This document shows positions 42,661 to 54,476 of a DNA stretch of 64,000 bases, one piece after another. The stretch's first letter is position 1. Each line of letters opens with the position of its first letter. Under the pieces are notes generated by a model. That model was not told the DNA's origin. It saw only the letters and a program-made list of their open reading frames with translations, and made no database searches. This DNA is from Cristatella mucedo (taxonomy: Eukaryota; Bryozoa; Phylactolaemata; Cristatellidae), in contig WPIO01000055.1 of assembly GCA_009760855.2 (NCBI GenBank), positions 124,001 to 188,000 of the forward strand. The letters run 5' to 3'. Both the position numbers and the translations under genes were made by a program.

Positions 42661-43829
42661 GGTCACACGATGGAGGGCCGTTTCAGAGGAGTGACGTCTC
42701 TTGAATCCCGACTGACATTTTTTGACAATTATGCCACAAGCTGCTTGGCAACAATCTTATCTAGAATCTTTGACAAAAAAAGGGATGAGTGGATGCTGGT
42801 CGATAGCTTGCTTTGACCTCTGAATTAAATAAATCCGACGGCCGATTTTAAACAGTTTGGAATAACCCATAAACCAGATGAAACGACACTCCCCCATGCA
42901 CCTCATGGTGAATTCAAGCCTTTCTCAGATGCCGTTTACACCCGCCGCCCCATGGTCTGATGCCAATATGAAGAGCCCGAAGTATGGTATAAACAGGGAC
43001 TCACTGAACGCACTGATGATTAGCCTCTCACGTCGTCCAAAATTCATTTAAAAGCCATGAAGAAGGCATGCCGTTGACTGCGCCTGCCATAGGTTGTTTG
43101 TTCGTTCTTGCCACCGGCATGGCCCAGAAGTAGAACCGTGCTCAGCATCTCCGTCTTTGTCCAGTCCTTCATCCAGTCTTGGACCAATTCACCCGTCTTT
43201 GTGACCTATGCACAAAAGACTGTATATGTGGAGCAAGACGGACCCTGTAAACGAGGCTGTCGTTTCGGAATTCTGAGCTAGATTTGCACAGCCTAGAGAC
43301 ATCGTGTGGCATTCGCTTTTTAAGTTTTCTTTCTTGTGCTGACATTGTTTCTGCTTACCACACAAAATCTTCCGCTTATCGTTAGCCCACCACAACCGTT
43401 GGCCAACGAGTGGGACAGCGGTAGCAATGGTGGCAGACGTGACAACGAAGTGTTAACTGCTAGTTGAATCAATAGCCTCTTTTGCATAGCGACAGAAGGG
43501 CCATAACGGCTAACGTGACCACTTGCAGCTGCAATAAAGGATCGCCCACTGCAGGATACGAACCCACGACCTCAGCACCGAGATCGTGAAAAGCAACCGT
43601 ATTCCCTCGATCTCTAAAGCTATCAATTGGCTGTGCCGCCGACGACAAGTCAAACACAATTTATAAATGTATATTAGGCAGTAAGCTGCATAGATGTTCG
43701 GCAGAATCTGCAGTCGTTGTTGAAAAGTGCGCATCGAGCGGTAGAATTGAGTCGCGGGCTGTGTGCATTTAGCCTCAGCACTGGTGTCGATTCTGCTGCT
43801 TTTGACGGGTTGAGGATTGAACGACCTGC
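42661..43829. other. Unassigned stretch with a SINE
   Basis: Apart from the minus-strand SINE (43462-43605), I see decayed LINE-like sequence to about 42800 and nothing recognisable after it. Confidence 0.45.
43462..43605 (-). repeat. tRNA-derived SINE, minus strand
   Basis: AATAGCCTCTTTTGCATAGC, the ACTTGCAGCTGCAATAAAGG body, the decayed B box GGATACGAACCC and the GACCTCAGCACCGAGATCGTG palindrome. The A box end is lost. Confidence 0.75.
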
Positions 43830-43910
43830 TAACCAAATGTAAAGCACCTAGAAAGAGATTGAGTTTTCTGAGGGCGCTTTATCAAGTGTATTATCAATAT
43901 TATTATTAGA
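43829..43910 (+). mobile_element. LINE family A 3' tail only
   Basis: AAATGTAAAGCACCTAGAAAG, the right arm TTTTCTGAGGGCGCTTTATC and a short ATT tail. Confidence 0.8.
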
Positions 43911-45790
43911 CCTACACTCAGCCGAGCTCAGGCGTAGTCTCGACACTGGCACACCGTCACTTTGCAGATGATAAGGATGAGTTAAGATGAGGTTGTATCT
44001 GGTGATTAGTGAAAACTTTTAGCCGGGCGCGATGGCCTTGCCGGAAGCTATGGCAAGATGTCACGAATGGCACGAGCGTGGGGCTATCGTAGAAAACGGA
44101 TGTCAATCCTTCTGAATCAAGCCAAATGTCTGTGGACTAGTCTTCGAATGGCGAACTCTTTTCACAATTGGTCTATCGGATTTCGGGAGCAGTATTCGAA
44201 GTCCTAGTTAATCAGAATGGGCATCCGGCTGATCTTTTACAGCACAATGCCGACCTGTTTCGGCCCAGGTGTGCTCGGGTTCTCGTTTTATGTGACCTAG
44301 ATTTTGGGGCTCGAGCTGTGTGGCATATGTGATTCAATTTTCTTAGGCAGCAAGACAGATGAAATACATTTTTCGTACGAATAATCAGACTTACGGCAGT
44401 ACCCACCTAAGCAGTTTTGCACCCCAGAATTTGCAAATTACCGGGGATTTTCGCTAAAAAAGATAGTAAATGCTCTGTCAAAATGCAGTTAACAATGGAG
44501 GACTCCCACTAAAGCTAAAACCAAAGTGTACTTGGAATTTTTACCTCTATGAAATAACCGGAAAAATGTAGTTGTTTTGACCATGACATCTCGTGGATCT
44601 AGATCCGAACACCGTCGAGAAAGTACGGGCTATTCTGGATCTGTCAGATGTTTGCCGCAAATGCGTGAATGACCAGATAAGTATGGTTCTCAAAAACTGA
44701 GCTAAGGTTTTGAGGCAGATTTCTACAACTACCGGTAGCAGCCCCAAAATGCGTGTCTGGGGCGCACTTAATCGATATGGCAATATTTCGTGTGCGTCAT
44801 TGGTACTATTCAGTTTATCAATTTTTTTTAAGAGCTGAACAAAATCCTCATGTTAAGCTGGTAGTTTAACATTGCTCGGGTTTCCAATGTAAACAACGAA
44901 GATGAGTAACGAAGCTGATAGTGATGTGTCAAAATTAAGCATACTAAGCAACGTTTTGACTTACATAGTATCTTTCTGAAAGAGACGGCTTAGAGGCGCC
45001 GATCCAGTAAGAAACGCGTATAATCATTGGTTGTCCAGCACAGCGTTCTTTTACAGGTTCCTCGCATTAGCCGCTGCATCAACTCCTTGTTTTCAAGTGT
45101 AAAAGTCTTTCTGCAAGTCTAGCTGTACAGGAAATTTTATAATTTTATTTTTCTAGTTTCATCTTTGCGAAAAAGTGAACTGATTAGCTACTAAAAAAGT
45201 CAAGAAAGTTATTCGCTGTCGCCGTGAACTATTTTTGCTAAGAGACGCAATTTTTAAATCAATATTGGAATCAGTGTTAGATCCAAAACGCGACCGAGAT
45301 TAAATCGTTCGCATGGGAGAAGAAATTAGGGCGCGGCGCTCGGTAGCCGAAGATATTAATAATAAGAGTCACAAAGGAGGGCAGCTTCGGGCCATGTTAT
45401 GGTTTGGACGACTGCAAGCCAAATGCGTACGATAGTCAGCCGTCCTCTGCCTTCAGATGTGGAGCAGCAGGGAGCGAAGTTCGTCCGTCACGTGCGGAGT
45501 GGCAGCGCGCGGAAGTTACGTTTATTAAACCTCGGGCATGTGCAGAACATATTTTTCGTGCGTCACCTGAGCCGAGCACATTATGAGCCATGTGTTTGCG
45601 GCCTAGATCTACCCAAATGTGAAACCGCTACATCCAACCTGTAAAAATTAGCTTGTCGGAGGAATTGGATATTTGGTAAGGCTTCGTAGCAATTAGATTG
45701 TCTTTGCCTGACTGTTCGTAACTTAGTTTTAACATGGAACTTGAAAGGCGGGTTTCCTTATTTACGTGACAGTTACATTTCGACTGCCAT
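43911..45790. other. Unassigned intergenic DNA
   Basis: No supported gene or repeat. A GC-richer patch at 45380-45610 has overlapping short frames in two phases, without a recognisable product. Confidence 0.45.
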
Positions 45791-45791
45791 A

Positions 45792-45963
45792 TAGCCGTGA
45801 TGGCACATCAGGTAAGGCGGTTGCTTTCACGACCTCGGTCCCGCGGTCGTGGGTTCGTTTCCTGCAGTGGGCGATTCTTTATCGCCACTGCAAGCGGTAG
45901 TGATAGCCGTAAAGGCTCTTCTGTCGCTATGCAAAAAGAGGCTGTTTAATCAGCTAGGATTTA
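45792..45963 (+). repeat. tRNA-derived SINE, full length
   Basis: AGCCGTGATGGCACATCAGG start, palindrome with one mismatch, B box GGTTCGTTTCC, body and the ATCAGCTAGGATTTATTT end. Directly followed by the tail of a minus-strand LINE A. Confidence 0.85.
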
Positions 45964-45984
45964 TTTATTTATATTGAGTCGGTG

Positions 45985-47225
45985 AAATGATAATGATAAT
46001 AATAAAAACAATAATGCACTTGATAAAGCGCCCTCAGAGAGCTCGATATCTTTCTAGGTGCTTTACATTTGCTGCAAAGGGAAACGGGATTGAATGATGA
46101 GTAATAACATCCTTGATGAAAAACATTGATAACATGGTTAGGGGTGACATGCACAGGATCAGCATGCAAGTGTGGTTAGTGGCAGCATGCACAGCATAAG
46201 CACATGAAGGACGAATCACAGGTACCCACTAAATGCTGTCCTAAACAGGTGTGCATTTTAAGTTCCTTTAAAATGTGGTCAAGTCAGGGGATGCTGTGAC
46301 ACAAGTCGGGAGTGGGTTCCAGGCTTTGGGAGCATACGAGCTAAATGCACGGTCTTCAAAGGATTTGAGGTTTGTACGAGGTATTGGTAAACTGTTGGAT
46401 TCCAAAAAGCGGGTGGTACGATGCTTGGCCTGGTGGGGGAGTAGATATGATAGATAGGCTGGAGCCAAATAATGAAGTGACGTAAAAGTTAGCGACAAAA
46501 CCTTGAGGTCGATCCGTGGCTTGACTGAGAGCCAGTGCAGGTCGGCGAGAAGTGGTGTGATATGGCAACTCCGAAGCTCACGACGGACAAGCCTGGCTAC
46601 AGAGTTTTGCACCAGCTGCAATCGCCTGATTGCACATGCCGGTAGGCCAGCAAGCATTGAGTTACAGAAGTCAAGACGGGATGTCACGAATGCATGGATC
46701 AACTTGGACGTGGTATCCCTATCTAAACAAGCCCGAATTTTAGCAATGTTATGAAGCTGGAAATAGGCAAACTTGATTGTGGAGCTGATGTGGTCGTCTA
46801 ACGAGAGGTCACTTTGGAACGTGACACCTAGATTTCGAGATGATTCAACAGGAGATATGCTGGCAGAGCCAATTTTGAGCGTCAGCCTTTCCAATTTGTG
46901 AATCACACTGGGTTTGCCCATAACTAATAAGTTAGTTTGACCACCGTTTAGTTAAAGAAAATTTGCTGCCATCCATGTGCAGATGTCATCAATCCATGCA
47001 GCAAGTAAGTTGAGAGAATTTTAGGTGCTCGAAGGCTGGGAGGGATCAAAGCAAAGGTACAAGTAAGTGTCATCCGCATAGAAGTGAAAGCCTAAATTGT
47101 GCCTAAAAAGAAAGCCTAATTTGAAGAAAAACTAAACTTCAGATGATCTTCGTCCATTCACGTCAATACTCCGGAGTCTCCCACTGAGATAGAATCTGAT
47201 GAAGTAGCAGCCAACTTGCCCCAGT
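45985..47225 (-). mobile_element. CR1/L2-type LINE (family A), minus-strand copy
   Basis: On the minus strand, 46921..46268 is open for 217 codons from [20 protein letters not shown] through the [13 protein letters not shown] block. Upstream, 46930-47225 carries the YADD region in broken frames. The tail and hairpin lie at 45985-46060. The frame is disrupted in the RT core, so this copy is dead. Confidence 0.85.
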
Positions 47226-47334
47226 TCGGCATTCACTAAAATGTTCTGCTGAACCTTTTTGAATGTTGATGCCTTGCTTAACCAAAATTAAGCAAATTAA
47301 AGAAGTGCATTTTCGGAACTTGAGTGAATTTCCT

Positions 47335-47672
47335 TAAAGACAGTTGGCGACAGAAGCTTTAGCTCTGCAGGTCCTAGACTGTGGAACTCGCTTCCACAAT
47401 TCTTACGCAACGACATCTACTCTCCAACTGCCGACTATGGCACATCTTTTTCAGCGGTCCTGAACTGCTACTTCTATGCTACTCACTACCTCAACTGCTC
47501 TCCTAAGTCTGCTATGCTTCCCACTTTCTCTTTGTTGCGTGAGACGAAGTCTGTTGGCTACCGAATGCGTACCGAAAGCCACTTAGGCTGTGAGTGCGCT
47601 ATAAAAAACTCTCCTGCGTAACACCCACATGGTCTTTATGACTTTGTGGAGTTACTGACGGAGATACAATTT
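47335..47672 (+). mobile_element. LINE family B 3' end
   Basis: From the AGACAGTTGGCGACAGAAGC stretch through GGAGTTACTGACGGAGATAC. Near-identical to the copies at 34.3 and 3.2 kb. Confidence 0.8.
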
Positions 47673-48059
47673 GGAATAAAGGCTCATGTGATGGTTTTCA
47701 TGGCGCAGTACTAACAACTGACAAGCATATACAATCGATACAATTAGGACTTAGTAGTCTTCAGAGTATTGATACCCTAAGAGCAAACGTACGTCAACGT
47801 CGAAAGCAAAAGTTTCAAATATCTAAGCCGAACGTCTTGGGTAACGAGCAGTTTATAGAAAAAATTCGTGGACTGTTGTTAGACCAGCATTTGAGTGTGC
47901 TTACAACAGCAGGCTTGAACATCCCAATAATTACATACTAATAATACAACAAAATAATAAAATAATACAATAACATATACTAATAATTACACAATAAGAA
48001 TAATCTGCAAGAAACAAATGCAATTAGGCGACCGGTGAAGCATGGATGAAGGTCAAAGG

Positions 48060-49305
48060 TTAAAGGTAGATGATTTTATGAAGTACCTCTGAAATATGGA
48101 GTACCTCAGGGCTCAGTGCTAGGTCCGGTTCTTTTCACGGTTTATACTCTGCCTCTTGCTGATGTGATTGCCAAGCACAATCTAGGCTTTCACTTCTATG
48201 CGGATGACACTCAGTTGTACCTTTGCTTTGATCCCTCCCAGCCTTCGAGCACCTCAAATTCTCTAAACTCACTAGCTGCATGCATTGATGACATGTGCAC
48301 ATGGATGCCAGCAAATTTTCTAAAACTTAACGATGATAAAACTAACTTTCTAGTTATGGGCAAATCCAGTGTGATCCAGAGATTGGAAAGGCTGACTCTC
48401 AAAATTGGCTCTGCCAGCATATCTCCAGTTGAATCAGCTCGAAATCTAACTGTCATATTCCAAAGCGACCTCTCGTTAGACGACCATATCAGCTCCACAG
48501 TCAAATCCGCCTATTTTCAGCTTCATAACATTGCTAAAATTCGGGCTTGTTTAGATAAAGATACCACATCTAAGTTGTTCCATGCATTCGTGACATCCCG
48601 TCTTGACTTCTGCAACTCACTGCTTACTGGCCTACCAGCATGTGCGATCAGGCGATTGCAGCTGGTGCAAAACTCTGCAGCTAGACTTGTCTGTCGTGAG
48701 CGTCGCAGTTGCCACATTACTCCACTTCTCGCCGACCTGCACTGGCTACCAGTCAAGCAACGGATTGACTTCAAGGTTTTGTCGCTCACTTTTAGGTCCC
48801 TTCATTCTATGGCTCCAGCCTATCTGTCAGATATACTACCCCATCAGGCCAAGCATCGTACCACCCGTTTTTCGGAATCCAACAGTCTACAAATACCTCG
48901 TACAAACCTTAAATTCTTTGGAGACCGTGCATTTAGTTCATATGCTCCGAAAGCCTGGAACTCCCTCCCGACCTGCGTCAGAACATCCCCTGACCTGACC
49001 ACATTTAAAAGGAACCTAAAAACACACCTATTTAGGACAGCATTTAGTGGGTACCTGTGATTCGTCCTTGATGTGCTTATGCGTGCGTGCTGACACTGTG
49101 CATGCTGCCACTAACCACATTTGCATGCTGACCCTGTGCATGTCACCCCTAACCATATTATTCATTTCGTTTCTTATTCAAGCATGATTTTACTTACCAT
49201 TCAATTGCATTTCACTTTACAGCAAATGTAAAGCGCCTAGAGAGAGATTGAGTTCTCTGAGGGCGCTTTATCAAGTGAATTATTTTTATTATTAATTATT
49301 ATTAT
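48060..49305 (+). mobile_element. CR1/L2-type LINE (family A), RT-bearing copy
   Basis: An open frame of 314 codons (48116..49060) covers [39 protein letters not shown] and the C-terminal [20 protein letters not shown] block. The 3' hairpin (49228-49267) and an ATT-rich tail follow. The sequence is very close to the copy at 24.5 kb, so both are recent. The 5' end is truncated within the RT domain. Confidence 0.9.
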
Positions 49306-49499
49306 GAATGAAACCGGAAATGTGATATATGGCTAGATAAAACAGATTTCATGGTTATACGTAAGAGCAAAGAAATAGCTGCTGATAACGGCAGGTTTCT
49401 GGTACCCTAGCCTGCACTAAAAATTTTAACGCGAACTGGTCGCTCTTCCTGTGGCGATCGTGGCCACTTTGGAGCCAGTGACTGTTGTAACTAGCCTTG

Positions 49500-50480
49500 A
49501 GACTGCTATTGCTAAAATTGTCGAGGTGTCAGGGGATGTTGTGACTTCAGTCGAGAGGGATTTCTAGGCTTTAAGAGTAGATAAATTAAAAGCACGGTCT
49601 CTAAAGGATCTTTGGCTCGTACGAGGGATAGCTTAAGTTTGAGTCAGAACTACATGTGATACGATGCTTTGCCCAGCGTGGTAGTTGTTCTGATAGGTCG
49701 GCTCGAGGCAGAGAATGAATTTTTTTTTAAAGAGTGACAAACCCGAAAAGTTGATACGCTGCTTGATTGGGAGCCAGTTCAGGTCTTCAAGAAGTGGTGT
49801 AATGTAGCAACTGAGACGCTCACGACTAACAAACCTAGTTGCGGATTTTTGGGCCAATTGTTGATGCCTGATTGCACAGGCTGGTATACCTTTAAGAAGC
49901 GAATTACAGAAGTTGAGACGGGATGTCACGAAAGTATGGGCCAACTTGGCTGTAATATCCTTGTCAAAGCTGGCAAGAATATATGTTAATATTACGTAGC
50001 TATAAGTTGGAAGACTTGACTGTGGAATGTGGAGCCGATGTAATCGTCTTGTGAAATTTGACTTTGGAGCAGGACACCTAGATTTCGTACAGATGCTACG
50101 GGAGATATGCTGCCAGAGCTGATTTTGAACGTTAAACTTTCCAACTTTTCTGAGTCACACTCTATGCGCCCATAACTAGTAAAAGGGTTTTGTGAGCATT
50201 GAATTTAAGAAAGTTTGCTTCCAGTCATGTGCGAATGTTGTCGATACATGCAGCAAGGGAGTTGAGAGAATTCGACGTGCTGGATGGGTGGAAAGGATCA
50301 AAGCATAAATACAGCTATATGTCATCGGCATAGCAACAAAAGCCTGGATTGTGCTTTGCAATGACATCGGCAAGAGGGAGAGTATACATTGTGAGATGAA
50401 GCGGAGCCCTGAGCACAGACCCCGTACTCCAGTGGTTCCTTTAGAAGTTCCTTTAGTGGACACCGGACGTTGTCTCTAAT
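49500..50480 (-). mobile_element. LINE family A, minus strand, decayed
   Basis: Minus-strand peptides HTFVTSRLNFCNSLLKGIPA and CYITPLLEDLNWLPIKQRIN (49944-49740), then antisense RT sequence up to the YADD region (about 50320) and QGSV region (about 50420). Frameshifted. Confidence 0.75.
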
Positions 50481-51450
50481 ACCATGCAGACTGTTTCACT
50501 CAATATAAGGCAGACAAGACTGAATCGCTGAGACGCTGCTAGTCATGCACCTAATAAAAAATAAACTGAAAACGCTCGTGCAACTAACTGTTCAGGGAAG
50601 TCTGCTTATCCTAGGTAATGTGACAGCGCCCAACCTTCGCTATATGCCAGACGAGGAAGTGCGTTTTATCAATGTTCAGTATGCTATCTAGCCGGCTCAA
50701 GGAGGCCTCTTCTTTAAAGTATCGCATGGTTCCTTTTCTGTGACGATTGGATTGACTATGCAACTTAGTGAGCGCAATGCCGTGATCTCCGGTGCAGGCA
50801 TGCCAACGAAATATATGTGCTTACGACCAAGCTGTGGTTGCATAATTGCTGCTACGTAAAAGCAAATGGATCAGGCTTCCTACTCCGATTAGTAGTAACC
50901 TATCACTGCCTGCATTTTTAAAGTTGGGTTTGAAAGGAAATCAGTGAACGTATTAATCAAAAAGCTCTGTTGGACATCGCGCCTGTACCCAAGCGAGCGT
51001 CATTAGTCTATGGCGGCCTTAATGCGATACGGCCAGCCACGCTTCGCCGGCTAGGCCAAGTCTGACCTTTGACCTGAGGTCGGACGGATGATGACACACC
51101 TTAATCTGGGCAATCGAGTACAAGAAGTTGATCGGCTGAGACGTGGAGTCTGGTGGCGCAGAGTGTCCCGTCGCTCAGTATCCACATCCCAGTGGATGGA
51201 CGGACGGCGTTCGCTGACCACGATAGCACCCGCGGAAAGCCACGAGGACCCACTCACTGGCCGAGCATGCGAAAGGCGTTAGGCACGCTTGCTGTTATTG
51301 CTGTATATTCCGTGTTCTAATTTGTAATGTTGTTCTTAGCCTCTCCCTCGCTGAGCTGGAGCTCACAGCAAGATAAGGTCAAAGCCCCGCTAGTGAGTCT
51401 CCGCTGTGCCCCCCACTCTCATACCTCTAGCGAGATAGTAGCTGGTAGTT
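50481..51450. other. Unassigned intergenic DNA
   Basis: A GC-rich patch at 50990-51290 is open in two directions (51051-51282) but shows no recognised motif. It could be a fragment of an unknown repeat. Confidence 0.4.
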
Positions 51451-51451
51451 G

Positions 51452-51625
51452 AGCCGTGATGGCACACTAGGTAAGGTGGTTGCTTTCACGACCTCGGTCC
51501 CGAGGTCATGGGTTCGATTCCTGCGGTGGGCGATTCTTTATCGCCACTGCAAGCGGTGGTGATAGCCGCAAAGGCTCTTCTGTCGCTATACAAAAAAGAG
51601 GCTGTTTAATCAACTAGGATTTATA
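51452..51625 (+). repeat. tRNA-derived SINE, full length
   Basis: AGCCGTGATGGCACACTAGG, palindrome, B box GGTTCGATTCC, the CGCCACTGCAAGCGGTGG body, ATCAACTAGGATTTATAG end. One of the best-preserved copies. Confidence 0.88.
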
Positions 51626-52765
51626 GTGGTGGAACAGCCGAGCTGCCTTCAAGATTGCTTGGGTCCGAAGGCGTGACTTCCTCTATCGGAACTTTTGTGT
51701 CGTTGTTGTCCACGGCACCCCAACCCCCCCCCCGTGGCTTGATGTACCTCCAGGGTCTCCCAGCAGCACTGTTTGGTTCGCATTATTGTTGGCCTATGCG
51801 CTATTGTCATAAAGAGGTTTAACCAAACTGCCGCTCGTCTTGCTCTAGGTCGGCCATAGCGATGTGGCATCGGGCAATGTAGCTGTGACAGGGTGTGGTC
51901 AGGCGGGAAATAGCCTCCAACACGGGTGTATTTCGTCAATGCTCGCAGTGTTACATCGCACAGTCGCTCTCCCCTCGGTCCTGTTCTGTTTCCCGCTGCC
52001 TCCTCAACAACAGCAGCGACTCAACGCTCGTCAAAACAGGAACTCATTCAACCATAATCTTGTGTAACTCATAAACAAATAAAACCATTAACTCACAATA
52101 AACCATAAAACCACATTCTGTCGGCGCACCCAGGTGTTGGTGTTGGTGCTGCACCTACAAGTCGCTAACCGTAGTACGAAATGCAGGCATCGCCAGCATT
52201 TTTAAAAGCGTTGGCTGAGACCAGTACCGTTGGGAGCGCTGCGTCTGCGGCCTAGTTCTGCTCGGACGCACACCGCGTTTGTAAGAGCGGGCGCTCGCCA
52301 GCTTCCAGCCACGCGAAGTGCTCGTGACCTGAACCTCCTAAACGCAGGGTGGTTTGTGAACACACGCATTACAGTTCAGCTTGTTGTTACGACGGCGGTG
52401 TGTTGTGAAGATAGAGACCAGATAGCTACAGCGACAGTGGGGGAAGAAGACGTCTGAGCATGTCCCTTTTCAATTTACGTTATAGCTTACTCAGCTAGTA
52501 CTTTTAGTAGTAGCTAGTACTTGCTGGTAGTCAGCTAGTACTTTTTATCGCGCTGGATTCTCAGATAAGCGGTTCCAAGAAATTGTCCTTCAGATTTCAG
52601 AATAATAAATATCTTGGCATTCATAATCTGGTTAATAGGTACGCTGCTATTTCACTACCCTTTCCTTAAACACGGGCCTTCCTCGCTGCAATAATAATGC
52701 AGTCAAACACGACAAACTTTGGTATGTATCATTGTTTGGCTTCGCCATCTCTGTAAAACATTACA
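51626..52765. other. Unassigned stretch
   Basis: Mixed composition. A run with AATAAA-like sequence sits at 52075-52110. I considered an LTR here but found no terminal repeats or primer-binding site. Confidence 0.4.
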
Positions 52766-53156
52766 AGCTGATTTAACAGCCTCTTTTGTGAGAAATAGTA
52801 GAGCCGTTACGGCTAAACGCACCTAATTACAACAGCACTTAGTGAGTCCCTGCGAGTCGGCTTTTATGTGCTTATGCGTGCTGACACTGTGCATACTGCC
52901 ACTATCCGCGTTATTCTTGTTGTTTATTGAGCATACTACCACTAACCATTCGATCGCGTTAACTTTGCAGCAAATGTAAAGCGCCTAGAAAGAGACTGAG
53001 TTCTCTATGGGCGCTTGATCATGTGTGTTATTATTATTATTATTAATATAACCAACGCTTGCAGCGGCAAAAAGGATCGCCCATTGCCGGATTCGAATCC
53101 ACGACCTCAGGACCAAGGTCATGAAAAGCAACCACCTTACCTTGTGTGCCATCAAT
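52766..53156 (-). repeat. tRNA-derived SINE split by a LINE A insertion
   Basis: The SINE 3' body (52766-52815, AACAGCCTCTTTTG onward) and its 5' half (53050-53156, with the B box as GGATTCGAATCC and the palindrome) are both on the minus strand. They are separated by a plus-strand LINE A 3' end. Confidence 0.75.
52816..53048 (+). mobile_element. LINE family A 3' end nested in a SINE
   Basis: 3' UTR, the TTGCAGCAAATGTAAAGCGCC stretch, hairpin (52977-53017) and ATT tail. Confidence 0.8.
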
Positions 53157-53740
53157 GTTAAGCAGCATAAAACCGGAAGCTATGGAACAGACAGTCCTAT
53201 GCCGCCCTGAGCTTCGTACCTGCGCGCTTCGGCGCGGCTGCTACGTCTGCCTCGCCGGTCCCGATGCGCCGCCGCGCATCGCCGCCGCGGCTCGCCGCCG
53301 CGCATCGGGATGAGCTAGCATCGGTTACCTGCGCTTTACCTGAGGCAAAGGACTTTATTTAAGGAGTCGCTGCAGCCGTTCATCGCATTATGAACGCGCG
53401 GGGAGGACCGGTTCGCGTCGGCCTGGGAGTAAAGACGTCGCGCGTCATTAGCTAGTTACGGCTGCCGCTGATTAATAACTCCCCGGGGTGCGCTTTTCAA
53501 AGGCTCGCAGAGCGCGCCCGCCGCCCACCGCCGCCGGCTCGCGGCGCCCGCCTAATTTTCAGTTCGTAGCGGCGCGGTCCTCGGAGCAACTATCGCGGCG
53601 ACGGGCGGCGGCGGCTGGCGGCGGCCGCTGCAAGCAAGCAAGCCGCGCTCTCCCGCCCGCCCGCCGCTCCCGCGGGGCGTCAAACTCTGCACAGCGAGCT
53701 GCTCGGCTAACCAGACTCGACTGCGGGAGGCCCGGACTCC

Positions 53741-53771
53741 GCCGCCGCGGCGGCGGCGGCGGCGGCGGCGG
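53741..53771. repeat. (CGG)n trinucleotide run
   Basis: About ten CGG/GCC units in the CpG island, potentially G-quadruplex forming and length-variable. Confidence 0.85.
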
Positions 53772-54384
53772 TGGGTGGGGGCGGGTCTCGCCGAGTGCAG
53801 CGCCCGGGTCGATTAGCCCATAATCGACGCGCTCGCTCGCTGCCTTGACGACAGGATGGAGACGCGACCGGGTTTTCAGGTATCGCTCCATTAGCGAGCG
53901 CCCGAGCGCCGCCGCGGCGGCGGCTGCGCTAGCGGTCGGCCTATGGGAGTTGCTGTTGCGCCGCGCGTCGGCAGAGGGCCGAGGCGGGCTGGGAGAAAAT
54001 CAATGGAAAATTGATTTCTCTTCGGCCGATTTTCCGAGGAGGACGCCATTGCAGAACCAGCCGCGCAGCGAGCACCGGCCGCCAGCGTAAGTGCGCAGGG
54101 CGGCCGCCGCCGCGAATTGGCGCGACTCTCTAATCTACTCCGCACGCAGAGGTGTCGTCGCGCCTCTCTCGCGTGCCACCTCGCGGCGGTTGACGACGAA
54201 TGACCGCTTGAAATCAGACTACCGCCGCTAGCGGGATTATTCGCCGTGCAATAGCGCGGCTTGCACTGGCCGGCGGGACCAGCGACATATCGACGGATTG
54301 CGCGTTTTCCGTAACAGGTATGGCGGCTACTGGACCAGCGGCCTAATGGCATCAGCGATGGACGTATAATGCTGCACTCTCATC

Positions 54385-54476
54385 ATGAAATGGACTGCGT
54401 TAGCGACAGCATGCTGGACCGCAGCAATGCTTTTAGCGGAACCAGGCCGCGGCTCGACGCTGCTGCCCTTTGAAGA
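54385..54476 (+). CDS. Candidate first coding exon with signal peptide
   Basis: ATG at 54385 opens 30 codons and two bases before a consensus donor GTAAGT at 54477. The peptide starts MKWTALATACWTAAMLLAEP, with a basic residue, a hydrophobic core and small residues, as in a secretory signal peptide, and then continues GRGSTLLPFE. The position inside the CpG island fits a first exon of a secreted or membrane protein transcribed rightwards. I could not find the next exon (it must begin in phase 2), so the product is unknown. A second in-frame-looking start, MLHSHHEMDCVSDSM in another frame, ends at a stop just before the donor and is less likely. Confidence 0.4.

Noticed and set aside
51626-52130. 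LTR retrotransposon end
   Set aside because: An AATAAA-like stretch and TG/CA-like ends were considered, but no second LTR, primer-binding site or polypurine tract was found.
53488-53891. Arg/Ala-rich proteins in the CpG island (also 54433-55002)
   Set aside because: Open on both strands because CpG-rich DNA lacks stops. No ATG context or conserved motif.
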